NCBI RefSeq assembly: GCF_014596945.1
Contig: NZ_JACVXB010000001.1
Location: forward strand, 62,001-126,000
Length of the DNA: 64,000 nucleotides
Direction: 5' to 3'
From: Aestuariibaculum sediminum
Lineage (GTDB): Bacteria > Bacteroidota > Bacteroidia > Flavobacteriales > Flavobacteriaceae
Below are positions 45,840 through 54,694 of the stretch, piece after piece. A model generated the notes under the pieces. The model did no database searches, was not told the origin of the DNA, and was given only the letters and a program-made list of their open reading frames with translations. Made by a program: the position numbers and the translations under genes. The number at the start of each line of letters is the position of its first letter. The first letter of the stretch is position 1.

Positions 45840-45955
45840 GTTAAAACATACTGTTTAAAAACTTCATAAAACAATTTATCACGAATTATTTCACTTTTAG
45901 TATCTTGAACAAATTTTATAGTTAAACAACTAACACAACCAACAATACCCTAATT

Positions 45956-46756
45956 ATGATTAAATTAAAATCAATACTATTACTTGTTTTTCTATTTAAC
46001 ATTCAAATTATCTGGACACAAACTTCAGTTGATAGTTCTAAAGTTATACGAGTACTTTCTTTTAATATTTTACATGGTGCAACAACTAAAGGAGACTTTA
46101 ATTTAGATGTATTAGCGCAAGTTATAAATGATGCTAAGCCCGATTTTGTTGCCATGCAGGAAGTTGATTTTAAAACTAATCGAGCTAAGCAGTTAGATTT
46201 AACTACCGAACTTGGTTGGCGTACAAAAATGGCTTCTGTTTTTGGAAAGGCAATGCCATTTGACGGCGGTGAATATGGTGAAGGTGTATTATCTAGATAT
46301 TCCTTTATTTCAACTAAAACCAATGCCTTACCTTATCTTGCAGGAACTGAACCCAGAGCCGCATTAGAAATAACTACTACTTTACCTTCCGGAGATACTA
46401 TTTCATTCATTGGCACACACCTCGATCATTTAAAAGAGGAAACCAACAGAATAGCACAAGCTAAAAAGATTAACGAGATTTTTACTTTAAATGAACATCC
46501 AACACTTTTAGTGGGTGACTTAAACGCAACACCAGGAAGCACACCTATAAATATACTTGAAAGCAGGTGGAACGCTTCATATAAAAAAAATAATCCAGAA
46601 CCTACCTACCCCTCTAGTAGTCCTAAAATAAAAATTGACTATGTCATGTATTATCCCAAAAACCGATGGCGTGTTCTAAAAACTGAAGTCATAAAAAACA
46701 CCATTGCATCCGACCATTGTGCATATCTGGTAACATTAGAACTTTTGGACAAATAA
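45956..46756 (+). CDS. Exported endonuclease/exonuclease/phosphatase-family protein, first
   Basis: The 266-residue protein has a signal peptide (LKSILLLVFLFNIQIIWTQ). The domain is of the DNase I/phosphodiesterase fold (EEP): VLSFNILHG, DFVAMQEVDF, FIGTHLDHL, VGDLNATPGS, KIDYVMYYP and SDHCAYLVT give all the conserved metal and catalytic residues. It may cleave phosphodiesters in nucleic acids, phospholipids or other compounds; export and neighbours suggest a non-nucleic-acid substrate. Its stop codon lies 26 bases before the GH29 gene. A second member of the same fold is at 51327. Confidence 0.85.
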   Translation: MIKLKSILLLVFLFNIQIIWTQTSVDSSKVIRVLSFNILHGATTKGDFNLDVLAQVINDAKPDFVAMQEVDFKTNRAKQLDLTTELGWRTKMASVFGKAMPFDGGEYGEGVLSRYSFISTKTNALPYLAGTEPRAALEITTTLPSGDTISFIGTHLDHLKEETNRIAQAKKINEIFTLNEHPTLLVGDLNATPGSTPINILESRWNASYKKNNPEPTYPSSSPKIKIDYVMYYPKNRWRVLKTEVIKNTIASDHCAYLVTLELLDK

Positions 46757-46782
46757 TACTTAAACAACTGCCAATTCAACTC

Positions 46783-47832
46783 ATGAGAAATCCTTTATTA
46801 TTAATTATTGCTACCTTGTTTTTTCTTAATTGTTCAACAAAAAAAACAAGTATTCTTCCAGTACCTTCCAATTCACCAAGTAAATCTCAGTTAAAACAAA
46901 TAAACAGAAAATATGGTATGTTCATACATTTTGGCATTAATACGTTTCACGACATGGAATGGACCGATGGAACAAAGCCTGCCTCATCATACAAACCTAC
47001 AAATATAGATGCCGAACAATGGATAAAAACTGCAAAAGATGCCGGTATGAAATATGTTATTTTAATTACTAAACATCATGACGGCTTTTGTCTTTGGGAT
47101 AGTGAATTTACCGATTACGATGTTTCTAATTCAGGAAATAGAACCAATGTTATAGAGGAGGTTGCCAAAGCTTGCAAAAAATACAATATTGGTTTAGGTC
47201 TTTATTATTCGCTATGGGACCGACATGAAAATGGTGATGTAAATGATTTAGCTTTGGATAGCACCTACAATTCGTACATGATAAAACAATTAAACGAACT
47301 TATCGACATTACTGAAAAACATACAAAGCTTGTAGAATTCTGGTTCGATGGTGGATGGAAAAAAGAAAATACCCGTTGGCCAATACAAGACATTTATCAA
47401 ACGATTAAATCTCGAGAGGCTGAATGCCAAATTGGTGTTAACTGGACGATTGGATTACCTGAAAATCCAGACCATCACGCCGTATTACCAAAGGATCAAA
47501 AAGAAGGGTACCCGATAAGGTATTTCCCTAGTGATTTCAGACTTGGCGATCCTTATTTACCTGCCAAGAACGATCCTAAATTATTTACTAATAATGGAAA
47601 ACAATATTATATGCCTTGGGAATCTACTGTGTGTATAAGTCAGCGATGGTTTTACAATACTACCGACACTATTTTTAAATCAGTTAATGAGCTTGCTAAA
47701 TTATATAAAACAACAACGTCTCAGGATAATATTTTAATACTAAACTGCCCTCCGAATAGAGATGGGAAACTAAGAGAAAAAGATATTAAAGTATTAACAG
47801 AATTAAGAAACGTGCTAAATATTACTCATTAG
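46783..47832 (+). CDS. GH29-type alpha-L-fucosidase lipoprotein
   Basis: The 349-residue protein starts at the ATG 46783; an earlier in-frame start at 46717 lies inside the preceding gene and is not likely. The N-terminus is a lipoprotein signal with Cys17 (TLFFLNCS). The glycoside hydrolase family 29 domain has KYGMFIHFGINTFHDMEW, YVILITKHHDGFCLWDS and the nucleophile motif VEFWFDGGW, where Asp189 is the nucleophile. The length is short because C-terminal domains are absent. The enzyme would release fucose from glycans at the cell surface. Confidence 0.9.
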   Translation: MRNPLLLIIATLFFLNCSTKKTSILPVPSNSPSKSQLKQINRKYGMFIHFGINTFHDMEWTDGTKPASSYKPTNIDAEQWIKTAKDAGMKYVILITKHHDGFCLWDSEFTDYDVSNSGNRTNVIEEVAKACKKYNIGLGLYYSLWDRHENGDVNDLALDSTYNSYMIKQLNELIDITEKHTKLVEFWFDGGWKKENTRWPIQDIYQTIKSREAECQIGVNWTIGLPENPDHHAVLPKDQKEGYPIRYFPSDFRLGDPYLPAKNDPKLFTNNGKQYYMPWESTVCISQRWFYNTTDTIFKSVNELAKLYKTTTSQDNILILNCPPNRDGKLREKDIKVLTELRNVLNITH

Positions 47833-47858
47833 AAACCAAATTCGAAAAAAATCATAAA

Positions 47859-48767
47859 ATGAAATTCTCAAATATTACCTTATTTCTCATTTTTATTAGC
47901 GCCTTTAGTTGTTCAGTTGAAAGTAACAAAACTAATAGAGTTATAATTATTGGTATCGACGGATTAAGTGTAGAAGGATTTAAACAATCTCATCACCCTA
48001 ATTTAGATTCTCTTTTAGTAAACGGGACACTGTCACTCAACACGCGCTGTGTTATGCCCTCAGTAACCTCACCCAACTGGACAAGTCATTTAACTTCGGG
48101 AGGTCCTGAGCAACATGGTGTCACCTCTAATTCATGGGAAATTGATAATCAAAATTTTCCTCCCATTGAACAAGATAGTTCAGGTTATTATCCATCAATC
48201 TTTAAAGTTTTAAAAGACCAGGTACCAAATATTAAAACAGCCTATTATTATAACTGGGGAAATTTGATTAATTCGATAAACCAGACTTATTTAGATGACA
48301 TTAGTTTTGAAGAAAATGATGCCTACAATGCGAATTATAATAAGGCTTTTAATTTTATCAAAAAACACAAATCGAACCCTACACTCCTATTTTTGTATAC
48401 AGTTCACGTAGACCATGCCGGACATCAATTTGGCTGGATGTCGCCTGAATATATTAATGCCATCGAGACCTGGGATGTGGGATTTGGAAAACTTATCAAT
48501 AATTTAAAACAAGAAGGACTTTACGATGAAACAAATTTTATTGTTATTTCCGACCATGGCGGGCATCCGGATTCTGGGCATGGAGGGCAATCCATTGACG
48601 AAATGGAAGTACCATGGGGTATTACGGGACCTGGCATTATTAAAAGCAAAAAATTAAACGAGCCTAATAGCAATGCCAATACGGCAACCGTTGTTTCAAG
48701 AATTTTTAACTGTAACGACACCCCAAAATCGTGGATCGGAAAAGTACCAGATCATATTTTTGAATAA
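47859..48767 (+). CDS. Alkaline-phosphatase-superfamily phosphodiesterase/pyrophosphatase lipoprotein
   Basis: The 302-residue protein has a lipoprotein signal (FLIFISAFSC, Cys18). The type I phosphodiesterase/nucleotide pyrophosphatase domain has VIIIGIDGLSVEGF, the nucleophile loop CVMPSVTSPNWTSHLTSGG with Thr70, the segment YTVHVDHAGHQFGWMSP, and FIVISDHGGHPDSGHGG. Metal-binding Asp/His residues are all present. Substrates of relatives are nucleotides, phospholipids or glycan phosphodiesters. The gene follows GH29 by 26 bases and is probably co-transcribed. Confidence 0.85.
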   Translation: MKFSNITLFLIFISAFSCSVESNKTNRVIIIGIDGLSVEGFKQSHHPNLDSLLVNGTLSLNTRCVMPSVTSPNWTSHLTSGGPEQHGVTSNSWEIDNQNFPPIEQDSSGYYPSIFKVLKDQVPNIKTAYYYNWGNLINSINQTYLDDISFEENDAYNANYNKAFNFIKKHKSNPTLLFLYTVHVDHAGHQFGWMSPEYINAIETWDVGFGKLINNLKQEGLYDETNFIVISDHGGHPDSGHGGQSIDEMEVPWGITGPGIIKSKKLNEPNSNANTATVVSRIFNCNDTPKSWIGKVPDHIFE

Positions 48768-48851
48768 CCCGTAAATTGATTCAATAATTCTTTCTAGCAA
48801 ACGACATTTATAAGGTTAAATTATCCCATTATTTTCAAATCATTAATTATT

Positions 48852-48890
48852 AAAAGATGTAATATTAGTTATATTTACATCTTTTTTTTT
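48852..48890 (+). terminator. Terminator after the phosphodiesterase gene
   Basis: AAAAGATGTAATAT pairs, with one bulged A, with ATATTTACATCTTTT, and a run of T follows. The right half also includes TTATATTTAC, a promoter-like box for the gene at 48948. Confidence 0.65.
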
Positions 48891-48947
48891 TAATCAAAAC
48901 GATTAGTAATAACGCTAATTATACCAAATCTTATTTACTGCATTAAC

Positions 48948-50177
48948 ATGAAAAAACACCTAAAGTTCGTATTAATTTCTCTTTTAACCCTAAATTCTTT
49001 TGCGCAAATCAGTTTTGAAAAAGCCTATTATATTGATAATACAGGCAACAAAATAGAGTGTCTGATTAAAAATAAAGACTGGCGCAACAATCCGACTGAA
49101 TTTGAGTATAAATTGACTGAACAATCGGAAGAAAAAGAAATAACTATTGCTTCTGTGCAGGAATTTGGCATAAACAATAATTTAAAATATATCAGACAGC
49201 AAGTTGAAATGGACCGTTCCAGCGACGAGGTTAAGCATCTGGACACCAGAAGAACACCCCTTTATAAGGTTGAAAAAGTCTTCTTGAAGGTATTGGTTGA
49301 AGGCAGTGCATCTCTTTATAAGTATACCGATGGTAACCTAATACAATTTTTTTATGCTAATATCAATTCTGAAATAAAGCCATTAGTTTATAAAAAATTT
49401 AAAACCACTAGTGGCTATATAGGAGAAAACACGCAATACAGAGAACAATTAGCGAACACCCTTATTTGTGATGGATATAAACAAAATAAGATTAAAAAGC
49501 TTAAATACACTAGCAGCGATTTAATAGCGGTTTTCACCGAATATAATAACTGCAAAAATGGAGGCATTAAAAATACCGAGGTTAATAAATCGAAACAAAA
49601 AAAGGATGTATTCAATTTAACATTAAGACCACGCATAAACAACCAATCTTTTAAAATAAGAAACCTTAATTATATTACAGATCGCGAAGCTAATTTAGGT
49701 TCTAAAACAACTTTTGGATTTGGTATTGAAACAGAATATATACTCCCATTTAATAACAATAAATGGTCTGTTATTTTCGAACCTACCTATCAATATTTTA
49801 ATTCCGAAAACACCTTTAACTCTAACGATCCCAACCGAGAAAAAACAGTTATTAATGTAGATTATACCTCTATCGAATTACCGCTTGGTTTAAGGTATTA
49901 CATCTTTTTAAAAGATAATTCTAAATTTTTCTTGAACGCTTGTTTTTTAAATGATATTAACTTCAACTCATTAATAAAGTTTAGCGAAGTAGATGGCACT
50001 CAGGTTGGTTATAACGAACCTCTTGAAAATAATCTTAATTATGTGTTTGGCGCAGGCTATAAGTTTTTGAATAAATTTAGTGTTGAATTAAGATACCAAA
50101 CTGGCAGACACATTGTTTACACAACTTCCTCCAGTTATAAAACAGCAGCAGTTATTTTCGGATACACACTTTTTTAG
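48948..50177 (+). CDS. Hypothetical exported beta-barrel protein
   Basis: The 409-residue protein has a signal peptide (FVLISLLTLNSFAQ-IS). The N-terminal domain (residues 22 to about 200) opens FEKAYYIDNTGNKIECLIKN, a pattern common in Bacteroidota proteins of unknown role. The second half has strands typical of an outer-membrane barrel (TFGFGIETEYILPFNNNKWS, SIELPLGLRYYIFL, VEFRYQTG-like RYQTGRHIVYTTSSS) and ends VIFGYTLF with a terminal Phe. It may be a barrel with a periplasmic or surface head. It lies between the phosphodiesterase and SGNH genes in the hydrolase cluster. Confidence 0.6.
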   Translation: MKKHLKFVLISLLTLNSFAQISFEKAYYIDNTGNKIECLIKNKDWRNNPTEFEYKLTEQSEEKEITIASVQEFGINNNLKYIRQQVEMDRSSDEVKHLDTRRTPLYKVEKVFLKVLVEGSASLYKYTDGNLIQFFYANINSEIKPLVYKKFKTTSGYIGENTQYREQLANTLICDGYKQNKIKKLKYTSSDLIAVFTEYNNCKNGGIKNTEVNKSKQKKDVFNLTLRPRINNQSFKIRNLNYITDREANLGSKTTFGFGIETEYILPFNNNKWSVIFEPTYQYFNSENTFNSNDPNREKTVINVDYTSIELPLGLRYYIFLKDNSKFFLNACFLNDINFNSLIKFSEVDGTQVGYNEPLENNLNYVFGAGYKFLNKFSVELRYQTGRHIVYTTSSSYKTAAVIFGYTLF

Positions 50178-50269
50178 TACATTACTTGAAATAAGGCAAT
50201 ACTAAAATATATAGTTAACCGAACTTAAGTAATAAAACAAAAGTCTAATTTGAAAGCGTAAATAAGAAA

Positions 50270-51214
50270 ATGGTCATTTATAAAACCAAAAATCTGATTA
50301 CCATTATAGGCCTCATGGTCATGCTGAGTTGGTATGATACCTGTCACTCCCAAACGTTCAAGATAAACAACGATATTAAGCGTATTGTTTTTTTAGGAAA
50401 CAGCATCACGTATCAAGGCAAATACATTGAATATATTGAAGCTTATTTTATAACACATTACCCTGATAAACAATTCGAATTTATTAATGTAGGCTTACCA
50501 AGTGAAACAGTTTCCGGACTTTCAGAACCAAATCATGCCCAAGGCGCATTTCCACGTCCAGATTTACATGAACGACTCCATCGGGTACTATCGAAAACCA
50601 AGCCCGATATGGTTTTTTCATGTTATGGTATGAATGATGGCATTTATTTACCCTTTGATGAATTAAGATTTCAGAAATTTAAAGAAGGGATCCATTGGCT
50701 ACATCGTGAAGTTATAAAGTCTGGCTCTAAAATAGTTCATATTACGCCTCCCATTTTTGATGAAAGAAAAGGTAAAGCTTATGCCAACGTATTGGATTTA
50801 TATTCCGATTGGTTAATTAGTAAGCGGTATACCGATAACTGGAATGTTATTGATTTACACTGGCCCATGAGAAAGGAACTGGAATCACAACGATTAATAA
50901 ATACAGATTTTGTACTTGCCCAAGATGGCATTCATCCTAACAATTATGGTCATTTCATTATGGCGTGTAACATTTTATGGGAACTTGATGAACACCTGTC
51001 AAGTGCTTCATATGGATTTGAAAATTTTCTTTCTGAGTATTCAAATCGTGATAATATCTTGAATCTTGTCCACAAAAAACATGTTTTAATGAAAGACGCC
51101 TGGTTAACCGATATCGGACATAAACGCCCAAGAATGACCATAGGACTCCCACTAAATGAAGCATTAAAACAGAAAGACTCTATTAACAAAGCGATAAAAT
51201 TACTCATTGATTGA
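50270..51214 (+). CDS. Exported SGNH/GDSL hydrolase
   Basis: The 314-residue protein has an N-terminal hydrophobic signal (TIIGLMVMLSWYDTCHSQ) followed by the SGNH set: block I IVFLGNSITYQGKYIEY with the catalytic Ser, block III CYGMNDGIYLPF, and block V AQDGIHPNNYGHFIM with the Asp-His pair. The enzyme type removes acyl groups such as acetyl from polysaccharides or lipids. A long C-terminal tail follows the catalytic domain (residues about 240-314). It belongs to the exported hydrolase cluster. Confidence 0.85.
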   Translation: MVIYKTKNLITIIGLMVMLSWYDTCHSQTFKINNDIKRIVFLGNSITYQGKYIEYIEAYFITHYPDKQFEFINVGLPSETVSGLSEPNHAQGAFPRPDLHERLHRVLSKTKPDMVFSCYGMNDGIYLPFDELRFQKFKEGIHWLHREVIKSGSKIVHITPPIFDERKGKAYANVLDLYSDWLISKRYTDNWNVIDLHWPMRKELESQRLINTDFVLAQDGIHPNNYGHFIMACNILWELDEHLSSASYGFENFLSEYSNRDNILNLVHKKHVLMKDAWLTDIGHKRPRMTIGLPLNEALKQKDSINKAIKLLID

Positions 51215-51326
51215 CAAATATTATTAGCTATAAACTTCATAACAAATTGATTTCATCACATCGAATTATAATATGTAATTTTATCTTGTACTAAGCAAAA
51301 CTATTATTCAAAAAGAATTTATCATC

Positions 51327-52160
51327 ATGACCAAAAAAGTTCACCAAATAGTGTCATTGCTTCTATTGTATTGCAGCTTGTCACTACAAGCACAAACGAC
51401 TGCCATGTCATTCAATATAAGATACGACAACCCTAACGATAAAGAAAATTGGTGGGAACATCGTAAAAGCGATGTTTGCAAACTTATCAACTACTATCAG
51501 CCAGATTTTTTAGGAATTCAGGAAGGCTTAGAGCATCAGGTTGCTTTTTTGAAAAACAATACGGCTAATTACAATTTTATAGGAGTAGGTCGTGATGACG
51601 GAAAAATGAAAGGCGAATACTCCGCGTTATTTTTTAACGATAGTAAATTCGAATTGCTTCAGGAAAAAACATTTTGGCTTTCAGATACCCCAGATAAAGT
51701 CTCTGTAGGCTGGGATGCTTCAATGGAGCGTATTTGCACTTTTGGCAAGTTTAAAAATAAAAACACCAAGAAGATTATTTATGTTTTCAATACTCACTTC
51801 GATCACATCGGCGAAAAAGCTCAGGAAGAATCGGCAAAATTAATTCTGAAAACCATAAAAAAATTAAAAATCAAAAAAGATAAACTTATCGTAATGGGAG
51901 ATTTAAATAGTGAGCCCGAAAGCAAACCTATCCGTCTTTTAAAATCAAAACTGGATGATGGTTTAGAAACTGCTAAAAAGGCTTTTTACGGCCCTGTTGG
52001 CACCTTCAATAACTTCGACCCAAATGCTATATTAAAAAATCGTATAGACTATATTTTCACTAAAAACATAAAAGTTTTAAGCTACAGGCATATTGATGAC
52101 AGACGCGGCAATAATCTTTGTATTTCAGACCATTTACCTATTTTTATAATAGTAGAATAA
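51327..52160 (+). CDS. Exported endonuclease/exonuclease/phosphatase-family protein, second
   Basis: The 277-residue protein has a signal peptide (IVSLLLLYCSLSLQAQ-TT). The EEP fold is complete: MSFNIRYDNPNDKENWWEHR, DFLGIQEGLEHQ, YVFNTHFDHIGEKA, VMGDLNSEPES, RIDYIFTKNI and ISDHLPIFIIVE. The N-x-R-Y-DN start and the WWEHRK segment are typical of the exported phosphatase-like branch found in glycan-utilisation clusters of Bacteroidota. It is only distantly like the member at 45956. The substrate is unknown. Confidence 0.85.
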   Translation: MTKKVHQIVSLLLLYCSLSLQAQTTAMSFNIRYDNPNDKENWWEHRKSDVCKLINYYQPDFLGIQEGLEHQVAFLKNNTANYNFIGVGRDDGKMKGEYSALFFNDSKFELLQEKTFWLSDTPDKVSVGWDASMERICTFGKFKNKNTKKIIYVFNTHFDHIGEKAQEESAKLILKTIKKLKIKKDKLIVMGDLNSEPESKPIRLLKSKLDDGLETAKKAFYGPVGTFNNFDPNAILKNRIDYIFTKNIKVLSYRHIDDRRGNNLCISDHLPIFIIVE

Positions 52161-52228
52161 CTAAAACAAAATTTGTATCTTTATAATAACCAGTCTCCCA
52201 AAACTTGAACACTTTAAAAGTATTCTGT

Positions 52229-52744
52229 ATGAAAAAGTTTTGGCTCGTTATTCTGTTTCTAATCGCATTCGGTTTTTCTAACCCTATAAAAGCTCAGCAA
52301 GGTTTTCGATTTGAAGCCAATTTAGGCTTTCCTTTAGGAGAATCGAGCGACTACTTTTCTTATGTTTTACAAGGTAACTTCTTCTATTTATGGAACATAA
52401 AAGACAATGTAGATGTGGGGCTTACAACAGGTTGTATCATTTTTTTAGGTGAAGGTAATAACGCCGATGGTTCTCTTGGCTTATTTAGTTCTATACCCGA
52501 TGTTTATTTACCAATAGCCCTGAGTGGTAGAATTGAAATCATACCAAGATTAAAGGCAGGATTAGATATAGGATATTCCCTTAGTGCTAATATGGAAACC
52601 AAAGATTCTGGAGGGTTATATTTTCGGCCTTTAGCAACTTATAAAATTAAAGAAAAACTTGCCATAGTATTCTCCTATGCTCAGATAAGCGAAGATGATT
52701 ATAATGCCACTTCCTTAAGCATTGGTATTAACTTCTGGTTTTAA
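52229..52744 (+). CDS. Hypothetical exported outer-membrane beta-barrel protein
   Basis: The 171-residue protein starts at ATG 52229 (MKKFWLVILFLIAFGFSNPI), preferred over the TTG at 52205. The signal ends KAQQ. The mature part is a beta-barrel with FRFEANLGFPLGE, FYLWNIKDNVDVGLTTGC, LKAGLDIGYSLSAN and a C-terminal strand ISIGINFWF ending in Phe (SLSIGINFWF), as in OmpA/OmpW-like barrels. I recognise no named family. The gene is 68 bases after the second EEP gene. Confidence 0.6.
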   Translation: MKKFWLVILFLIAFGFSNPIKAQQGFRFEANLGFPLGESSDYFSYVLQGNFFYLWNIKDNVDVGLTTGCIIFLGEGNNADGSLGLFSSIPDVYLPIALSGRIEIIPRLKAGLDIGYSLSANMETKDSGGLYFRPLATYKIKEKLAIVFSYAQISEDDYNATSLSIGINFWF

Positions 52745-52894
52745 AGCATTCTTAATAATAACTTCTTGCATTCCTTTGAAAACGCCTACTTTAAAAGTCT
52801 TTTTTTATTCGAAAATACTAGAGATTTAGTCTTTGTAATTACAGAAAAGGATTATATATTGTAAGAATATTACAAACAAACCATCTCGTCTACT

Positions 52895-53551
52895 ATGTAT
52901 CATATCATTAAAACGCTGGGCATAGCGTTAATTTTCACGATTTTAAACAGTTGCGGTTCCAAAGGGAAACCAGATAATTTTGATTACGGACACGTAAACG
53001 ATTACGTATATTCCAACAATTTCTTTAAATGCTCGATGAAACTTCCTGATAATTGGAATATTCAATCTGAAGAATCGACTCAACAAATAATGGAAATGGG
53101 AAAAGACATAGTTGCTGGAGATGATGATAAAATGAAAGCAAAAATTACCGCTGCAGAGGTAAATGTAGCTAATCTATTAGCTGTTTTTGAACATGAAATT
53201 GGAACTACTTTAGAAGGACAATATAATCCTAATATTATGTTAGTTGCTGAAAATATTAGTCGTGCTCCGTTAGTGAAAACAGGTGCCGATTATTTGTATC
53301 ACTCGAGAGAATTTCTAAAACAAAGTCAGTTTCAATATGATTACTTATCAGATGAATTTAAATCGGAAAATATAAATGGTACGGAATTCTATAAAATGGA
53401 AGCCATGATGCATTATATGGGGTTTGATATTAAACAAATGTACTACTCCACTATAAACAAAGGGTTTAGCTTTAATGTTATTCTATCGTATACCACCGAA
53501 GCGCAAAAGCAAGTCTTACTTAAATCGCTCCAGTCGTTACTTTTTGAATAG
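52895..53551 (+). CDS. Hypothetical lipoprotein
   Basis: The 218-residue protein has a lipoprotein signal (TLGIALIFTILNSCGSKGK). The mature part contains FFKCSMKLPDNWNIQSEEST, a start seen in PsbP/DUF1795-like lipoproteins of Bacteroidota, and then mixed alpha/beta sequence with MKMEAMMHYMGFDIKQMYYS-like late segment and a C-terminal helix. It has no catalytic motif that I can see. It stands alone, with 150 bases before it and 222 bases after it. Confidence 0.55.
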   Translation: MYHIIKTLGIALIFTILNSCGSKGKPDNFDYGHVNDYVYSNNFFKCSMKLPDNWNIQSEESTQQIMEMGKDIVAGDDDKMKAKITAAEVNVANLLAVFEHEIGTTLEGQYNPNIMLVAENISRAPLVKTGADYLYHSREFLKQSQFQYDYLSDEFKSENINGTEFYKMEAMMHYMGFDIKQMYYSTINKGFSFNVILSYTTEAQKQVLLKSLQSLLFE

Positions 53552-53773
53552 AAAACGGCTTTCAATTTTCATGAAGATTACTATTATAATAGCGATTTTC
53601 ATAATATGTGATTCAATTTTTAGATAGGAGAAAAAAACTTAATAGTTTAAATATTAAGATTCAGTTATATAAGAATTTTCTTTAGTGTATTTTATTATTT
53701 TCTCATTTTATTTTGTATTAATAGTTATCTTTACATCTGGATTATGCGACGCTAATGTCACAAAACAAATTGA

Positions 53774-53986
53774 ATGAAAAAATACTTCCTTTTACTTCCA
53801 GTGCTACTGGTTGGTTTATATGCTAAAGTTCAACTTAAAAATCAAAAAGTCGTTGAAATTTCAATTAAACAAAGCAATGTTGCATTTAGTATTAACACAG
53901 AGAACGATCATATAGAAACTTTTACAAATGATGCTTTTGTGTTATACACATCTATAACAAATAACCTATTTTCTACTCAAACATAA
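53774..53986 (+). CDS. Small hypothetical exported protein
   Basis: The 70-residue frame begins MKKYFLLLPVLLVGLYAKVQ, a possible signal peptide or anchor, and continues with a polar, mostly beta-like part with no motif that I know. A TTATCTTTAC box about 40 bases upstream resembles the -7 element. The coding status is uncertain because the frame is short. The stretches 53552-53773 and 53987-54110 around it show nothing else. Confidence 0.35.
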   Translation: MKKYFLLLPVLLVGLYAKVQLKNQKVVEISIKQSNVAFSINTENDHIETFTNDAFVLYTSITNNLFSTQT

Positions 53987-54110
53987 ATCAAGATAATAGT
54001 ATTTTAATGATAGGCTGCACCCCGATTAATTATTACACTTTTAGAACAATAAGTTAGAACAGTATTTTACTGCCTAAACACCTTTTAAACAATTAACAAA
54101 AACTCTTTTT

Positions 54111-54614
54111 ATGAAAAACAAAATTACATCTCTGTTCTTTGCAGGAACCATTATGTTAGCGACCAGTTGCGCTAGTATCGTAAGTAAATCTAAATACCCG
54201 ATATCTATAAATAGTATGCCTTCAGAAGCATCTATAACCATTACCGATAAAAAAGGTGTTGAAATTTTTAAAGGACATACCCCTGCCAATTTAAAACTAA
54301 AATCAGGTAGCGGATTTTTTGGAAAAGCCCGTTACCAAGTTAAGTTTGAAAAAGAAGGTTACGATACTAAACTTGTTCCTGTTGAATTCAAATTAGACGG
54401 TTGGTACTTTGGTAATATTTTAATTGGTGGTCTTCTTGGCTTATTAATAATTGATCCGGCTACTGGTGCCATGTACAAACTAGACACCGAATTCTTAAAT
54501 GAGACTTTAGCCCCTGTTAGCACGGCTAGTACAAATCATGAAGGCTTAAACATTTACAGTATTAACGACATTCCGAGCAACTGGCAAAACCACCTATCGC
54601 TTATATCAAAATAA
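54111..54614 (+). CDS. PEGA-like lipoprotein
   Basis: The 167-residue protein has a lipoprotein signal (FAGTIMLATSCASIVSKSK). The mature part carries a PEGA-like module: SINSMPSEASITITDKKGVE, then GHTPANLKLKSG, then YQVKFEKEGYDTKLVPVEF. This is a common surface-exposed beta module of Bacteroidota. A glycine-rich hydrophobic segment (NILIGGLLGLLIIDPATGAM) follows near residue 104-123. Similar proteins often serve as small envelope lipoproteins with unknown ligands. A hairpin terminator follows at 54628. Confidence 0.7.
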   Translation: MKNKITSLFFAGTIMLATSCASIVSKSKYPISINSMPSEASITITDKKGVEIFKGHTPANLKLKSGSGFFGKARYQVKFEKEGYDTKLVPVEFKLDGWYFGNILIGGLLGLLIIDPATGAMYKLDTEFLNETLAPVSTASTNHEGLNIYSINDIPSNWQNHLSLISK

Positions 54615-54627
54615 GAAAAGTTCAATC

Positions 54628-54670
54628 AGGAGGGAGTAATATTAAGTTATCTACACCCTCCTATTTTTTT
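54628..54670 (+). terminator. Intrinsic terminator after the PEGA-like gene
   Basis: AGGAGGG (54628-54634) pairs with CCCTCCT (54656-54662) around a loop of 21 bases, followed by ATTTTTTT. Confidence 0.6.
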
Positions 54671-54694
54671 CAACATATCAGAATCTATTAAAAC

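Noticed and set aside
46717-46782. N-terminal extension of the GH29 gene overlapping the EEP gene
   Set aside because: The lipoprotein signal starts at the ATG 46783; the extension is not a signal and only repeats the overlap region.
48865-48880. TATATTTAC boxes before several genes (48948, 53774, 55457, 61697) as promoters
   Set aside because: They differ from TAnnTTTG in the last base and lack a clear -33 TTG at the proper distance, so I did not list them as features.
53571-53627. 18-codon hydrophobic frame after the lipoprotein gene at 52895
   Set aside because: It is short, lacks a promoter or ribosome binding site, and hydrophobic short frames are expected by chance in AT-rich DNA.
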